Source: Mangifera indica
Taxonomy: Eukaryota > Streptophyta > Magnoliopsida > Sapindales > Anacardiaceae
Assembly (NCBI RefSeq): GCF_011075055.1
Contig: NC_058149.1
Location: forward strand, 13,770,449-13,834,448
DNA: 64,000 nt
Reading direction: 5' to 3'
This document shows positions 24,401 through 34,910 of the stretch, piece by piece (position 1 is the stretch's first letter; every line of letters begins with the position of its first letter). The notes beneath the pieces are model-generated. The model ran no database searches. It was not told the origin of the DNA and saw only the letters and a program-made list of their open reading frames with translations. The translations under genes and the position numbers were made by a program.

Positions 24401-25803
24401 TAATTTGTGCGTGCATCACGTGGATTATAATTAATTGATTTATTTATTAAGTTTATGTAATAAATCTTCCACTTCGTTCTTGTTTCCAGGACATCCACAA
24501 AAGAGATTCTCCAAAAATATGGCACCAAGTAAAAGAAGACAAGATAAATTTACTCACGAATTTTCTTGTGCGACTGGTCCCATGGATAACGAGGTTGTTC
24601 ATGTTGCCAAGTAAATATGATAAGAGGCCAAGATTAAGGAACATGTAGAATATGTCAAACAGCCTTTCCCTTGTATTCGCAGGATGGATATCACCATAAC
24701 CAGTAGTTGTAAACGTGGTTATAGACCAGTAAATTGACGTAACATACTTGACCCACAAGCTCCTTTGCTTAAAGTTTCCTAAAGTTTGCCCAATCCATGT
24801 GCGTTCTGGCTCTGGATAATTCTCAGCAAGAAAATAGAAGAAGCACGCAGCACAATGAACTACAAAGAGAGTCACCTACAAGTTAACCCAATCCTGGTAC
24901 TGTAAGACGTACATCAATCAATCTCAATCTTGAATAAAAATACGTATGTATAAATATATATACTCACACATGATAGCTTTACATATCGAACCCGAACATA
25001 ATTATAGTTCTTATCTTTCTCCAATCTGTCAGGGTCATCAAAAGAAATTAATGTTTTGATGAATATCTATTGAAAAGGTGAAAAGAAGAAGAGATCTGAT
25101 ATCCCACACCTGGCAAAAAGTTTACTGACTCTTCGGAGACGCCAGAGACGAAGTATATTGAAGTATCCATAGGACTGAAGTGGAGAAGGCAATATTTTTG
25201 TAGTGGCTTCATAAGGGATTGAAGAAATAACATCAAAAGCCAACCAGGTTCTTGTGTATCTCCAAGCAATCAGCTTTGGGTTATCAATGAGAAGATAAGA
25301 AGCTTTATCAAGGTACGCAACAAAGAAGGTCAAACTGATGTCAATGGCGAAAATCCCATTAACAATGTTATCAAGTATAGCCAGCGGCGTTGATGGTTTT
25401 AAAAGAAACCCAAATTCAAAAGGGCACACCCATGCTGTATAGAGAACCAGTAAAATCAAAAATGCCTCCCAACATCTGCAATATGAGTTGGAGGTTATTT
25501 CTCTAATATCATATTCCCTACAAACCTAGCTAAATATAACAGATCCTGCAGAAAGAATTAAAGGAACCTGTAACGGGGGTCAAAAGGGGAGATAATGAAA
25601 CGACGTAGTTTTATTCTGCGACAGCTACGAGCAGTTACACCGAGAGAAGGAAGAACGCCATCTGTGACACTCATTTGGCTACCTTCATCTCTTGACAATG
25701 CCTCTACACCTCCACCGGCTCTATCACTGTCATCGAGACCTCCTCCGCCCCCGCCGCCACAAAACTGCGCGATTCTTCTCTTTCTCAGCCACGTTATTTT
25801 CAT
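21435..25803 (-). CDS. AKT1-like: Shaker-type inward-rectifying K+ channel, AKT1 subfamily
   Basis: Voltage-gated plasma-membrane K+ uptake channel. Minus-strand exons: 25803-25568, 25475-25110, 25025-24968, 24875-24558, 23966-23721, 23632-23534, 23394-23362, 23248-23063, 22880-22686, 22587-22512, 22445-21855, 21760-21435; 2730 nt, 909 aa. Order: cytosolic N-terminus with a Gly run, RRFIISPFDPRYR, six membrane segments (about 80-320) with S4 RLWRLRRVSKLF, pore TTTGYGD near residue 279, cyclic-nucleotide-binding domain (about 370-500; FPPKEDVILQNEAP), five ankyrin-like repeats (about 510-700; HIAASKGYEHCVVFLLEYG), and a C-terminal KHA domain (VPLPNSLEELLNIG to LILLGD). The full AKT-type layout with ankyrins excludes KAT and SKOR types. 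AKT1 versus AKT5/AKT6 cannot be settled here; the possible synteny would favour AKT5. The start is the first ATG after an in-frame stop. Confidence 0.92.
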
Positions 25804-28800
25804 TTCTCAGTGAGAGATGCGGCAAGTAGAGCGGATTCTGCTAAGACTGATCTCAGTTGGATTGCCCTACTGGTATTAACATTATAAATCTGATACGTGG
25901 AACTGTTTGTTTATAATATACGAATTGACTATTTTATCCCGATCTTCTGATTGGCTGTTGGACCTCCTTTGAAAATGGTTGAGGTTAGATTTGGAATTTA
26001 ACGCAATTGCTTCGTTTAATTTATGTTATGCGATTGATTTGATTGGATTGAAAAAGATTCGTAATTTTGATTTAATTTTTTATTTATTATCTACTTGATG
26101 ATTATGAATTTTCACACTTCATATTTTTTAATTATTTTTCATTTTTTTTTCAATCCTAAAAATGAGTGTTTTAAATGTGAATGCAGCCTCAAAAATATAT
26201 TCCCGTATCCCAGATAATTGATTTAAAGGTAGGTTTGAATTGAGTTATTTGGGTTTGGTTTGAATCCACCCAGATAATCGATCTAAAAGAGGATTCGAAT
26301 TCAATTATTTGAGTTTAGTTTGAATTAATTTATCAATTTAAGTTATATTTTTTTATCTTTTCGATAATATTATTTACTAATATGAGGATATTGTTCACCT
26401 TTATTATTTATTTTATTAACAATACTGTGATATTATATATACTTTACACTAATTGAAAAGATTTTGAACTCAAACTGAGTATTATAATTTGATTTGAGTT
26501 CATATTAATCTTAAATTTGGTTCAAATCAAATCTACCTTAAGTGATAATTAGGTTAGATTCAATTTAAGTCTACTCTGAACACTCCTTAGTTTGATCTCA
26601 ATTTGAATGAAAAATAAGACAATTAGAGCTCAGCTCAAGGACTCATCGAGTCAAAGTTAATGGGTGCTGAAGTTTGGATTAGTTCTTATATTCAAAATTT
26701 GAAATTTACCTTAAATTCATATCTTTGATCTATGACTCAAATTCATAACTCATTAATAAAAACACATTGTTTTAATAATCATTTGATATAATTCAAATCA
26801 AGCTGTAAATTAAACTCAAACAAAATCAAACAATCTCTCAAAACTTAATTCATGAGTCAAATCGAGTAAAACTTTTTTTATTTTAATTTAATTTGATTTT
26901 TTAAATAAACTAATTTTTTTAATTTAAATTTGATATAAACTAATTTAAACCGAATTAAAATAAATAAATAGATTCTCCCTTTTCAACATTAAACAAAATC
27001 AATTTGGATCTATCCTTACTAATTGTGCTTGATTGAGACAACCTTTTAGTTTCGAATATGTTGGACGAATTATTCTGTGCTTTGAGTGGGTGATAAGACG
27101 TGAGTATTTATCAAAAAACGTAACGGAATCGGAGACGTACGTGGAGAACGGCAGAATCATATCATGCGACTGAAATAAACTCACCATTGAGACCGTACGT
27201 GATTAATTGTCAAAAGAAGAATTATTCCCATAAAACTCAAACTATCAAAAGATTCGCCCTGTAATTTGCAGCATCACTTATAGTGACAGTTCAAGGAGGA
27301 ACCTGCACAGGGTCGTGAAATTAGCCTTAAAAAAATATATGAATGGCTAATTTACTTTGTTCTTGAGTACCCACCGAATCACTTTTAAAGATAAGATCCC
27401 ATAACACGTTATATAATAAGAATTCGAGTACGCTCTCTATTGGGAAATGGATAATTTTCCACAAACCAAAGTTTTGATCAAAAGGAATATATATTAATTT
27501 AAATATTTATCTAAGTTTTAATATATCAAGATATATTTATAAATTTTGTATTAGAATTAAGAGATAAATTTATTATTTTATTAATAATATTAAAATAATT
27601 ATAATTATATTTTATTTTTCTTTTTTAGTTTTAAAAAATAATATATTCTCTTAAAATTAAATTTTAAAAAATTTATTTTTTCCCCTAAGGTTTCGATTTT
27701 CCAGTGAAGCTTTTCCCTTTCCGATATCTAACACTATCCAACCATTTCTTGCACTTCTTCAAGTCTCGTCTTCGTCGAAGAAGGCAAGTCGTCGTTTAGA
27801 CAAAGATAAATCGTTTTTATTCAAACGAATTGATGAGGTCATCAATTTGGCTTCATCAACTGAAATTGATAGCCATGTCTAGAACCATGGGTTAGGAGAA
27901 GACTAGAAGGCCACGAAAACATGGCGATTATAGCTAATTTAATGGAACACAACAGAAATGTGACGGTCTTCAATACATCCTCAATTTGTCTTTGATTGTT
28001 CATCGATAAAGCTTCTTCGCATGCCATTAGAGTCGTCGACAATGATAAAGAGAGAAGGGAAGACAGAAATGGCGATCGTCAATAATGACATCATCAAAGA
28101 GGAGAAAACTTAGAGCTTTAAAAATAAAAAATCATTTTTTAAAATTGAAATCTAAAAATAAAATTCTATTTTTAAAACTTAGAAGAAAAATAAAATTAAT
28201 TTATATATTTTTAATATTATTATTAAAATAACAACTTCAACCTCACATTTAAATTAAAATTTAGAGATGGATTAGACTCTCCTAAAGTGTTTTGGTGCTT
28301 TCACCAAACATTGAGTGGGACATAGTCCTTTGGCCCTCTCCATTTCATTCAATAAAGTTCGCTTGATGATTGACAGCTTAATTATTAAGCTTCAAAATTA
28401 GCGATCAAATTAAAATCTTGATGGGCCACTTCAATCTGATAAAGTGATGTCTTACAGCAGCCAGTTGGTAGTTTCCAGATAGATTGGATTAGCTGTGATC
28501 CTAATTCTATTTTTTAAGCATGTCAAGTTAAAACATATATGTTTTTTGTTTTTTTATTTTCGGAAGAATAAGTAAATTATTATATAATTTTAATAATTAT
28601 ATAATTATTAAATAAAATAAATTTAAATTATTAAAAATTTAAATTTATTTTCGTTTATATATAAAATTTCTTCTTTTAATATTTAAACTATCTATTAAAG
28701 ACTAAACATATATAATTTTATCAAAAAAATAAATCTAAATTCTTATAAATGGTTGATTCCACTCATTTGATCTGAGTTTAAATTCGAATTTAATTTTATT

Positions 28801-29203
28801 ATATAATTTTAAGCTCCAAAAACATAAATTATATGATAATATTAATTTAGATAAATATTTTATGCATTCAATTTTTTAATATTGAATTAGGTAGGCAAAT
28901 GATATATATATTTTGTTTTTAATTTAAAATTACATAATTATTAGTTAAAATGGGATACATATTATTTTATCAATTAGTTTATTTTGAAATGCATGAAGAT
29001 AAATATTTTTAATTTTTTTCATAAATAATTAATTATCAGAAAAAAAAATAGGACATAATTGTAATGAAAAGCAATAATATTTATAATTTTGATGGGAAAT
29101 TATAATTATTTCTGGTTGGTTTAGTCGTTTAGATTTAGCTTTTTTTTTTTTTGGAAATTAGAGTAAAGGAAGGGCCAGCTATGAACACAATGAAAAATTT
29201 TGT
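25804..29203. other. Long gene-free AT-rich stretch with degenerate repeats
   Basis: Upstream of the channel gene, about 26220-26960 is filled with degenerate words of the GAATTCAAATT / GATTTGAGTTT kind found in several other intergenic places here. 27540-28268 is a long-inverted-repeat element, listed separately. 28500-29100 is simple AT-rich DNA. No gene was found on either strand. Confidence 0.55.
27540..28268. mobile_element. Non-autonomous element with long terminal inverted repeats (MULE- or fold-back-like)
   Basis: The left arm (about 27540-27692) and the reverse complement of the right arm (about 28107-28268) run parallel for about 150 bp: TTATTATTTTATTAATAATA against TTATTTTAATAATAATATTA, then ATTTTATTTTTCTTTTTTAG against ATTTTATTTTTCTTCTAAG, then AAATTTTAAAAAATTTA against CAATTTTAAAAAATGAT, ending CTAAGGTTT against CTAAGTTTT. 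They enclose a GC-richer core of about 400 bp. No transposase was seen. Target duplications were not resolved, so the class is uncertain. Confidence 0.5.
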
Positions 29204-29261
29204 AGCCCAATTTCAGAAAATATAAAGCCCACTAGGTCTGCTTGAGAAACGGCGCCGTTTC
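29204..29261 (+). promoter_or_regulatory. QCR7 promoter: two site II elements and a 16-bp palindrome
   Basis: AGCCCA occurs at 29204-29209 and 29226-29231, the reverse complement of the site II motif TGGGCT. Site II pairs are known in promoters of plant genes for mitochondrial respiratory-chain proteins, usually within about 200 bp of the start codon, as here (ATG 29365). The perfect palindrome GAAACGGCGCCGTTTC follows at 29246-29261. Function is inferred from motif and position. Confidence 0.5.
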
Positions 29262-29364
29262 CGGGAAGCAACGGTTTCGCTTAGAAGAATTCTCTAGAAC
29301 GAGGGTTATTGAGAAACAGGTAGACAAGTCCGGTCCAGAGAGCAGGTCGCAAAGCGAGAGAAAG

Positions 29365-31724
29365 ATGTCGTCGTTTTTGCAGTCTTTTCTTGATCCAAGG
29401 AAGAACTGGTTCGCAGCACAGCACATGAAAACCCTCTCTAAACGACTTCGTAAATACGGTTAGCATCTCTAAACCCTAATTTTTTGTAGCTGCCTATTTG
29501 TCGTGTTTGTATCTGATCTAATCGACGCTAACAGGGCTGCGGTACGATGATCTCTACGATCCTCACTACGATCTGGACATTAAGGAGGCGCTGAGGCGGT
29601 TGCCGAAAGAGGTCGTCGACGCTCGTCACCAGCGTCTCAAGCGTGCCATGGACCTTTCCATGAAACACGAGTACCTTCCTGAAGATCTTCAGGTATTTAT
29701 AGTACTAAAAATGTTATAAAAAATCTCATTAATTTTGGTTATAAATAAAAATTCTATTTATTATAAAGTTGTTTTAGAGATTATGAGTGTTGTTTGGAAC
29801 TATGTAGTGGGTAAATCTCGTTGTAAATCGTGTTTGTGTTACTGTAGTAAACAGTCCAAATTGTTAGTGTAACTAACTATACATTATAGGTTTCTCATGA
29901 GCTACCATTGCTTTGTTTTGGTGTTAGTATAGCGTGATATCTAACACACATCTTGTTTTTAGTATTTTGATACCTTATGATGAAAAAGCCTGTGTCATGA
30001 TGTCCTGATACTAACAATACAGATAGAACTGTTTTATGAGACCATAATTTAGTCGCATGTGTGCTGAACAGGATTGAACGTATTCATAGGTGTTTAAAAA
30101 TCTAACAATGCATCTGGCTTTTGTGTTAAGAATCGATCTCAAACAAACAGTGATTTTAAATGTACACATCTCAGTATAATCATTTTGTGATATTTTATGT
30201 TGGATATACCTTGTGTTAGTATCAATTGATTTCTGATAATACAAGTAGCTAATATGGGTTCATTATACTTCTGAATTTGACATATAAACTGATATTTTAT
30301 TTTCAATCTCTTTCAGGCCATGCAAACTCCATTTAGGAGCTATCTTCAAGATATGCTGGCCCTTGTAAGTGTTTCTAGAAATGTCAACACTTATGTTTTC
30401 TCTATTATTTGTATGAATACTGTTATTCTGCTAATGTTGGCTAAGCATTAATTGATATTCTATTGAATGCAGTGAAATTGTGTCTTCACATCAATTTTAA
30501 TTTATCATGTCTTTGATCTGGATACCTTGTCTATTGAACTTCTTTATTTTTGAAGTATTGAGTCTAATAATCAGCACTGACATTTTCCTTGTTTGTCAAC
30601 AGTCTATATTGAGACTTAGACTGGTAAATTGTATGAATAGATTACTGTGCCTCGTTCACCTTGTATAATGTCATTAGGGGGCCTTTTGTGTTTTTATTCC
30701 TAAAATATCACGACCAAAAAAAAAAAAAAAAAATCTGTAGGCTTAATACATGGTCTCATAAGTTCCTATGGTTTTGGATTATTCCTTGGGTGTGAAACTC
30801 TTTGAATAGAGAATAATATTGCTGTAAGTTCTCCCTACCTGCTACACCTACACTAGAAAATTTTTATGGGAACCCAGTTTTTCTGCTTTAGTCACTTCTG
30901 CTGTCCCTGCTACTGTTTTGATTAAGATGTTCCAAATGGTGGTGGAAGTAGTCGAAGACTATTTGGTGCTAAATTTTTCTCTATGTTAATGTTTGACCGA
31001 GAAATATGCTGGAAATGATTTTATATTCAATAGAATTATTGATCTCTCTCCATTTGCTAGCTGATAGAGACTCCTGGTATCCAAACGTATATTGGTTATG
31101 CAGTTTCTTATAGAACTGGAATCTATATCATGTTGTATATTACTACTTTGGAAAATGTTGAATTGAAGATATTCATGGAGATCATTTCCCTGTCAATTTT
31201 TGACAAAGCATATTTCATCTTTGTTGGTATTTTTCTTTTTTCACTCAATAAAAAATATTGAGTGAGAACATATGAAAATGGCATAGGTTGTTTCCATTAT
31301 TTATTGTTGTATATCTAGCATTGCATCGAGTTTGTTACTATGGTGCGTAAGTGAGTCATCAATTGCAAATTTATGGCTTCTTTTTATGTGTCTATATGCA
31401 AAATGAAGATAACATTTCATTTTAACATGGTTGTCTTGTTATATGAACATTAGAAGAAGAAAATCTTAAATAAGGACAGTCGGAAGAATTTGAATAATTC
31501 ATGATTAAAACTATTGAAACCAAATACACAGTTATAATGAGAATGTTATTTTAGAATAGAGAAATTAATGGTTAGGTATTTAAATAAATTATGTACTAGA
31601 AATCTGTTTAAAGTTTGAAGGCTGCTAATGATGTTTTGATGGTTATGATATGCAGGTTAAAAGGGAGAGAGCAGAACGTGAGGCTTTGGGAGCATTGCCT
31701 CTCTACCAGCGCACAATTCCTTAA
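29365..31724 (+). CDS. QCR7: Cytochrome b-c1 complex subunit 7 (14-kDa ubiquinol-cytochrome c reductase subunit)
   Basis: Small matrix-side subunit of mitochondrial complex III, needed for assembly and stability of the ubiquinol:cytochrome c oxidoreductase. Exons 29365-29458, 29535-29692, 30317-30364 and 31656-31724 total 369 nt, 122 aa, the usual plant length. Diagnostic stretches are GLRYDDLYDPHYDLDIKEAL, RAMDLSMKHEYLP, MQTPFRSYLQDMLALV and ending LGALPLYQRTIP. There is no cleavable presequence, as in the family. The short exons 3 and 4 are separated by a 1.3-kb intron that looks free of other genes. The upstream site II pair fits coordinated respiratory-gene expression. Confidence 0.95.
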
Positions 31725-32621
31725 GCATCTTAGTGTGTCACATAGCTATAACTATCTGAGTGGTATTTTAAATGAATATCAGAATTCAGTTTCAATCATT
31801 TGTGCCAGTGTTTCGTTAGAGATACTGATTCGTTGTGATTCACTGGCCTTTTTCCAATAAGTATGAACAACCAAACTTATGGCTTCTATTAAATGTTCCC
31901 TTCCGGTATAATTTCTCTATATGCTGTGTTGAATTTGTAGACTTTAAAAGCTTATAAAAATTGATGTCAAGATTTATATCTTTAGTATTGTTGAAGGATG
32001 ATGCTTATCACATGGTTATCAATTGATGAAATATGACTTCTTTTCTACTGTAGGAGCCCGATTATTGAAGATAACCATTTTTTGGGTCAAGACTGGCCTG
32101 TTATAAGTCTGCTAGGATTGGCTGAAAATGAATTTCCAAGAGAATCTCTGTTATTAGGATTGGTGCTTTGTCCTTGGTTCAAAATTTTTGCTATGGCATT
32201 GTAAATTGAGCGAAGGTCTCTTTATGGGACTGGGTCGACTCAAGTTCTGTTCATATCTAGAAAATCAAGATCAACCTCACTCGAATTTGTGATTAGTCGT
32301 AGGAGGATGCATTTGAAAGTCATTGTAGAGAAAGAATCAGGGTTGTAAAGATGAAAAATAAAAGTGGTGTCATTGTTAATGAGTAGTCGTTGATTCCACA
32401 AAATCCAGTTGACTCAATTTCTTTTGAGCCGAACATTGAGATTGCGCAGATTTGGATTGGATCAGAGCAGGCCCTGACGGGCCTAAATTATGAAATTCTA
32501 ACCTATCTAGGATTTTCCTTGGTTTTCCCCTTGGCCAAATTTTCTCAATGGCGATGGATGTTGGTGGTTTTAACCTGACTGAATTACCATTAATGGCTTA
32601 AAGGATTGGCTCCTTTAACCA

Positions 32622-32839
32622 TCAAAGAGGTTCCATTGTAACCAAGAGATTCACCACACACAAGGGAAATTCTTTCTCCTCCACCAGCTGATCTAGACCG
32701 TAACACATGAACTGTTTGGTTGCCACATTTTCCACCACAAACTTGCCTTTCCACTCTCCCTGGCTGTGTGCCCATGTGCCTATGCCTCCCTGTAGCTTTT
32801 CACATGCACCTACTTTGCTTCTTATGGGGTCTTCAGAAT
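32622..32839 (-). pseudogene. Orphan terminal exon-like ORF of unknown family
   Basis: On the minus strand a TTGTATTGCAG acceptor precedes an open frame that ends with TGA at 32624-32622. It encodes about 72 residues beginning near DSEDPIRSKVGACEKLQGG and continuing through IGTWAHSQGEWKGKFVVEN, TKQFMCYGLDQLVEE and ending FPLCVVNLLVTMEPL. Composition looks like globular protein and is unlike random AT-rich ORFs. The adjoining upstream frame (LHNFVVGFHGCAVFNAEPIR) also looks protein-like but is out of register and runs to a stop. I do not recognise the family. No further upstream exons were found, so it may be a gene remnant; an independent small gene is possible. Confidence 0.35.
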
Positions 32840-33289
32840 CTGCAATACAACTTGAAGTAATGGTCTGATGGGTTCTGCATTAAACACTGCACAGCCATGG
32901 AACCCAACAACAAAATTATGTAATTGTGCCTTGTAAGTATTCTGGGATGAGATTTTACTAGCGCTTTCTATTTGCCATAACAATGAAATTGCAGTCTCTG
33001 TGAACAAATGTCCAGAAAAGAAAATCTACTAGAGTATAATTTGCTTTATAAGTGTTGTAGTACAGCATCATTTGTCCCGATCATGATCCCCAATTGAAGG
33101 TTAATAGTGTTTTATTTAAAGCAGGAACATTCGCATGTGATAGCTTGAACGCATTCTTTATTGAAGGTGTGGTCTTGTTTTAATAAACCATCCACGTTCC
33201 TGTCTTTTCCGTCCACATCTCTTGTTAGCAAACTCACATTATAACACTAACTAGATTTCACCCAGTAGTGGATTGGAGCATAGCCTGAA

Positions 33290-33560
33290 TTGAAACTAAC
33301 TTAAATTTGATTCGAATTCAACACCTCTATAAAAGCTTGATCGAGTTTGAATTACTCGTAAAATTTTTCAATTAAAAATTTTAATACAAAACGACGTCGT
33401 TTTATTCAATATGCATTAAAATGATATCGTTTTAATAACGAAATAGTTAAAAATTTGAACTCAAAATGAGTCGAACTGAGTTCGAACTTGACTTCTACGA
33501 GCTTAAACTCGAGCTCTACTATATATAAACACAATTAAGCTCAAACTTAGTTCAATTCAA
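33290..33560. repeat. Dispersed degenerate repeat (related copy at 42890-43260)
   Basis: It contains AAACGACGTCGTTTTATTCA then ATATGCATTAAAATGATATC, flanked by GAACTCAAAATGAGTCGAAC-type words and CGAGCTTAAACTCGAGCTC. The segment at 42890-43260 has ATGACATCGTTTGCCCAATA and ACACATTAAAC in the same order with similar flanks. Family unknown. Confidence 0.4.
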
Positions 33561-34073
33561 ATCTAACTCTAATTACAATTGCATCAACCCATGTAGCTTA
33601 ACACCAACATCTCCATCTTCGTCTTTATTTTCATGCAATCTATCGTAGATACTTAATTTATAAGTAGACTCCATTTTGTGTATCAAAAATCACATCATTA
33701 TTCGATTTGAATATTATCACTTGTAATGTAGATAAAGCACAAGTCTATACAACATCCATAATTATCATAAATTTATGAACAATCTAATTTGTACCTATGA
33801 CAAAATTAGGCGGCTGAATCAATTTCCATAACCAAGTTAGTCTTAGGTCAATTCAAACATAGTTTGACTTTATAATAATTAATTTAAATTGGAATTCGGT
33901 GCAATAATGCCAATGAAATGTCAATTTTGAACTAAATCTCAACGGATTAATCATTTTTCAACTTGTTGGTTTGACTTGAATCCACCAATAATTCATGAGC
34001 ACAGTTCCTGTTTTTCTTCTGGGGTTGGTGATGCAATGAGCAACGATTTAGATATATTACTAAGAGCCGTTTG

Positions 34074-34508
34074 GTCTCTTACTAAAAAGATTATTTTGGT
34101 TATATATTTTTTATTATTTATATTATTTTATTTAATTTATTTAATAATAAAATATTATAATAATTTTATATTATCAATAATGATATAATAGATAATATAA
34201 ATGATAATTTGATTATTAATTTCATCTTAAAAATTAAAATATTATTAAATTAATTTTAATTTTATTATAATTTTATTTTTATTTAATAATTTTTTAAACT
34301 AAAATACTTTATTTTTAATTAATATAACAAATAATATCACTTATATTTTTTTAAAAAAAATTATATTTAAAAATTTTAAATAAAATAATATTTTAATATT
34401 ATTTTTATTTTTAATTAAATATAATAATTATTTATATTTATCTAATTTTATATATTTTATTAAATATAATAATAATAATTTATATTATATCCTTCAAACT
34501 AAATTTTC
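34074..34508. mobile_element. PIF/Harbinger-like MITE, copy 2
   Basis: The 435-bp element begins GAGCCGTTTGGTC and ends AAACTAAATTTTC, bracketed by TAA at 34071-34073 and 34509-34511. The interior parallels the element at 16939-17421, sharing for example TTTTTAATTAATATAACAAA followed by TAATAT, and the 5' block AATAATAAAATATTA. It has no coding capacity. Confidence 0.5.
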
Positions 34509-34636
34509 TAATAGGTTAAAAAAATTTCCAGGTTGCCATACATCCCCCATTATCGGAAGAAGTCACATTCTTATCCTGAAACAGCCCTATTTAATGCTTC
34601 CCACATGAATAGTGTCTCTCTCACCCAACTTATAAT

Positions 34637-34910
34637 TTGTCCAAGCATAAACCTCGTCGGCCGTCTTGTCTTTTTCCACGGTTCAGCTTCACCCTCTCCA
34701 AATTCTTCACCATGAAGATTTCTCTTTCACTACAGACTTCACTTAAATTTCAATTTCACCCCCTTGTAAACGGTGAGAAGTTGGGGATCTATTCAAGACC
34801 TAACTTGAAGGCCCACTCCCTTCCCATTCGTGCATGAGCCCTGAACTAGATCCACCCCCTGGTCGTTCAAATGTCATGATCAGTCCTTCTTTGGATGAAA
34901 AGTTGCAATT
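34637..34910 (+). pseudogene. Exon-like ORF with transit-peptide character, possibly frameshifted
   Basis: From an ATG at 34711 the frame reads MKISLSLQTSLKFQFHPLV, then SRPNLKAHSLPIRA before TGA, a Ser/Arg-rich plastid transit-peptide pattern. One base out of frame, across that stop, it continues MSPELDPPPGRSNVMISPSL and DEKLQLR up to AG|GTAACAG, a good donor. Two adjoining open segments ending at a donor suggest a first exon with a frameshift. No downstream exons were identified and the family is not recognised. Confidence 0.25.
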
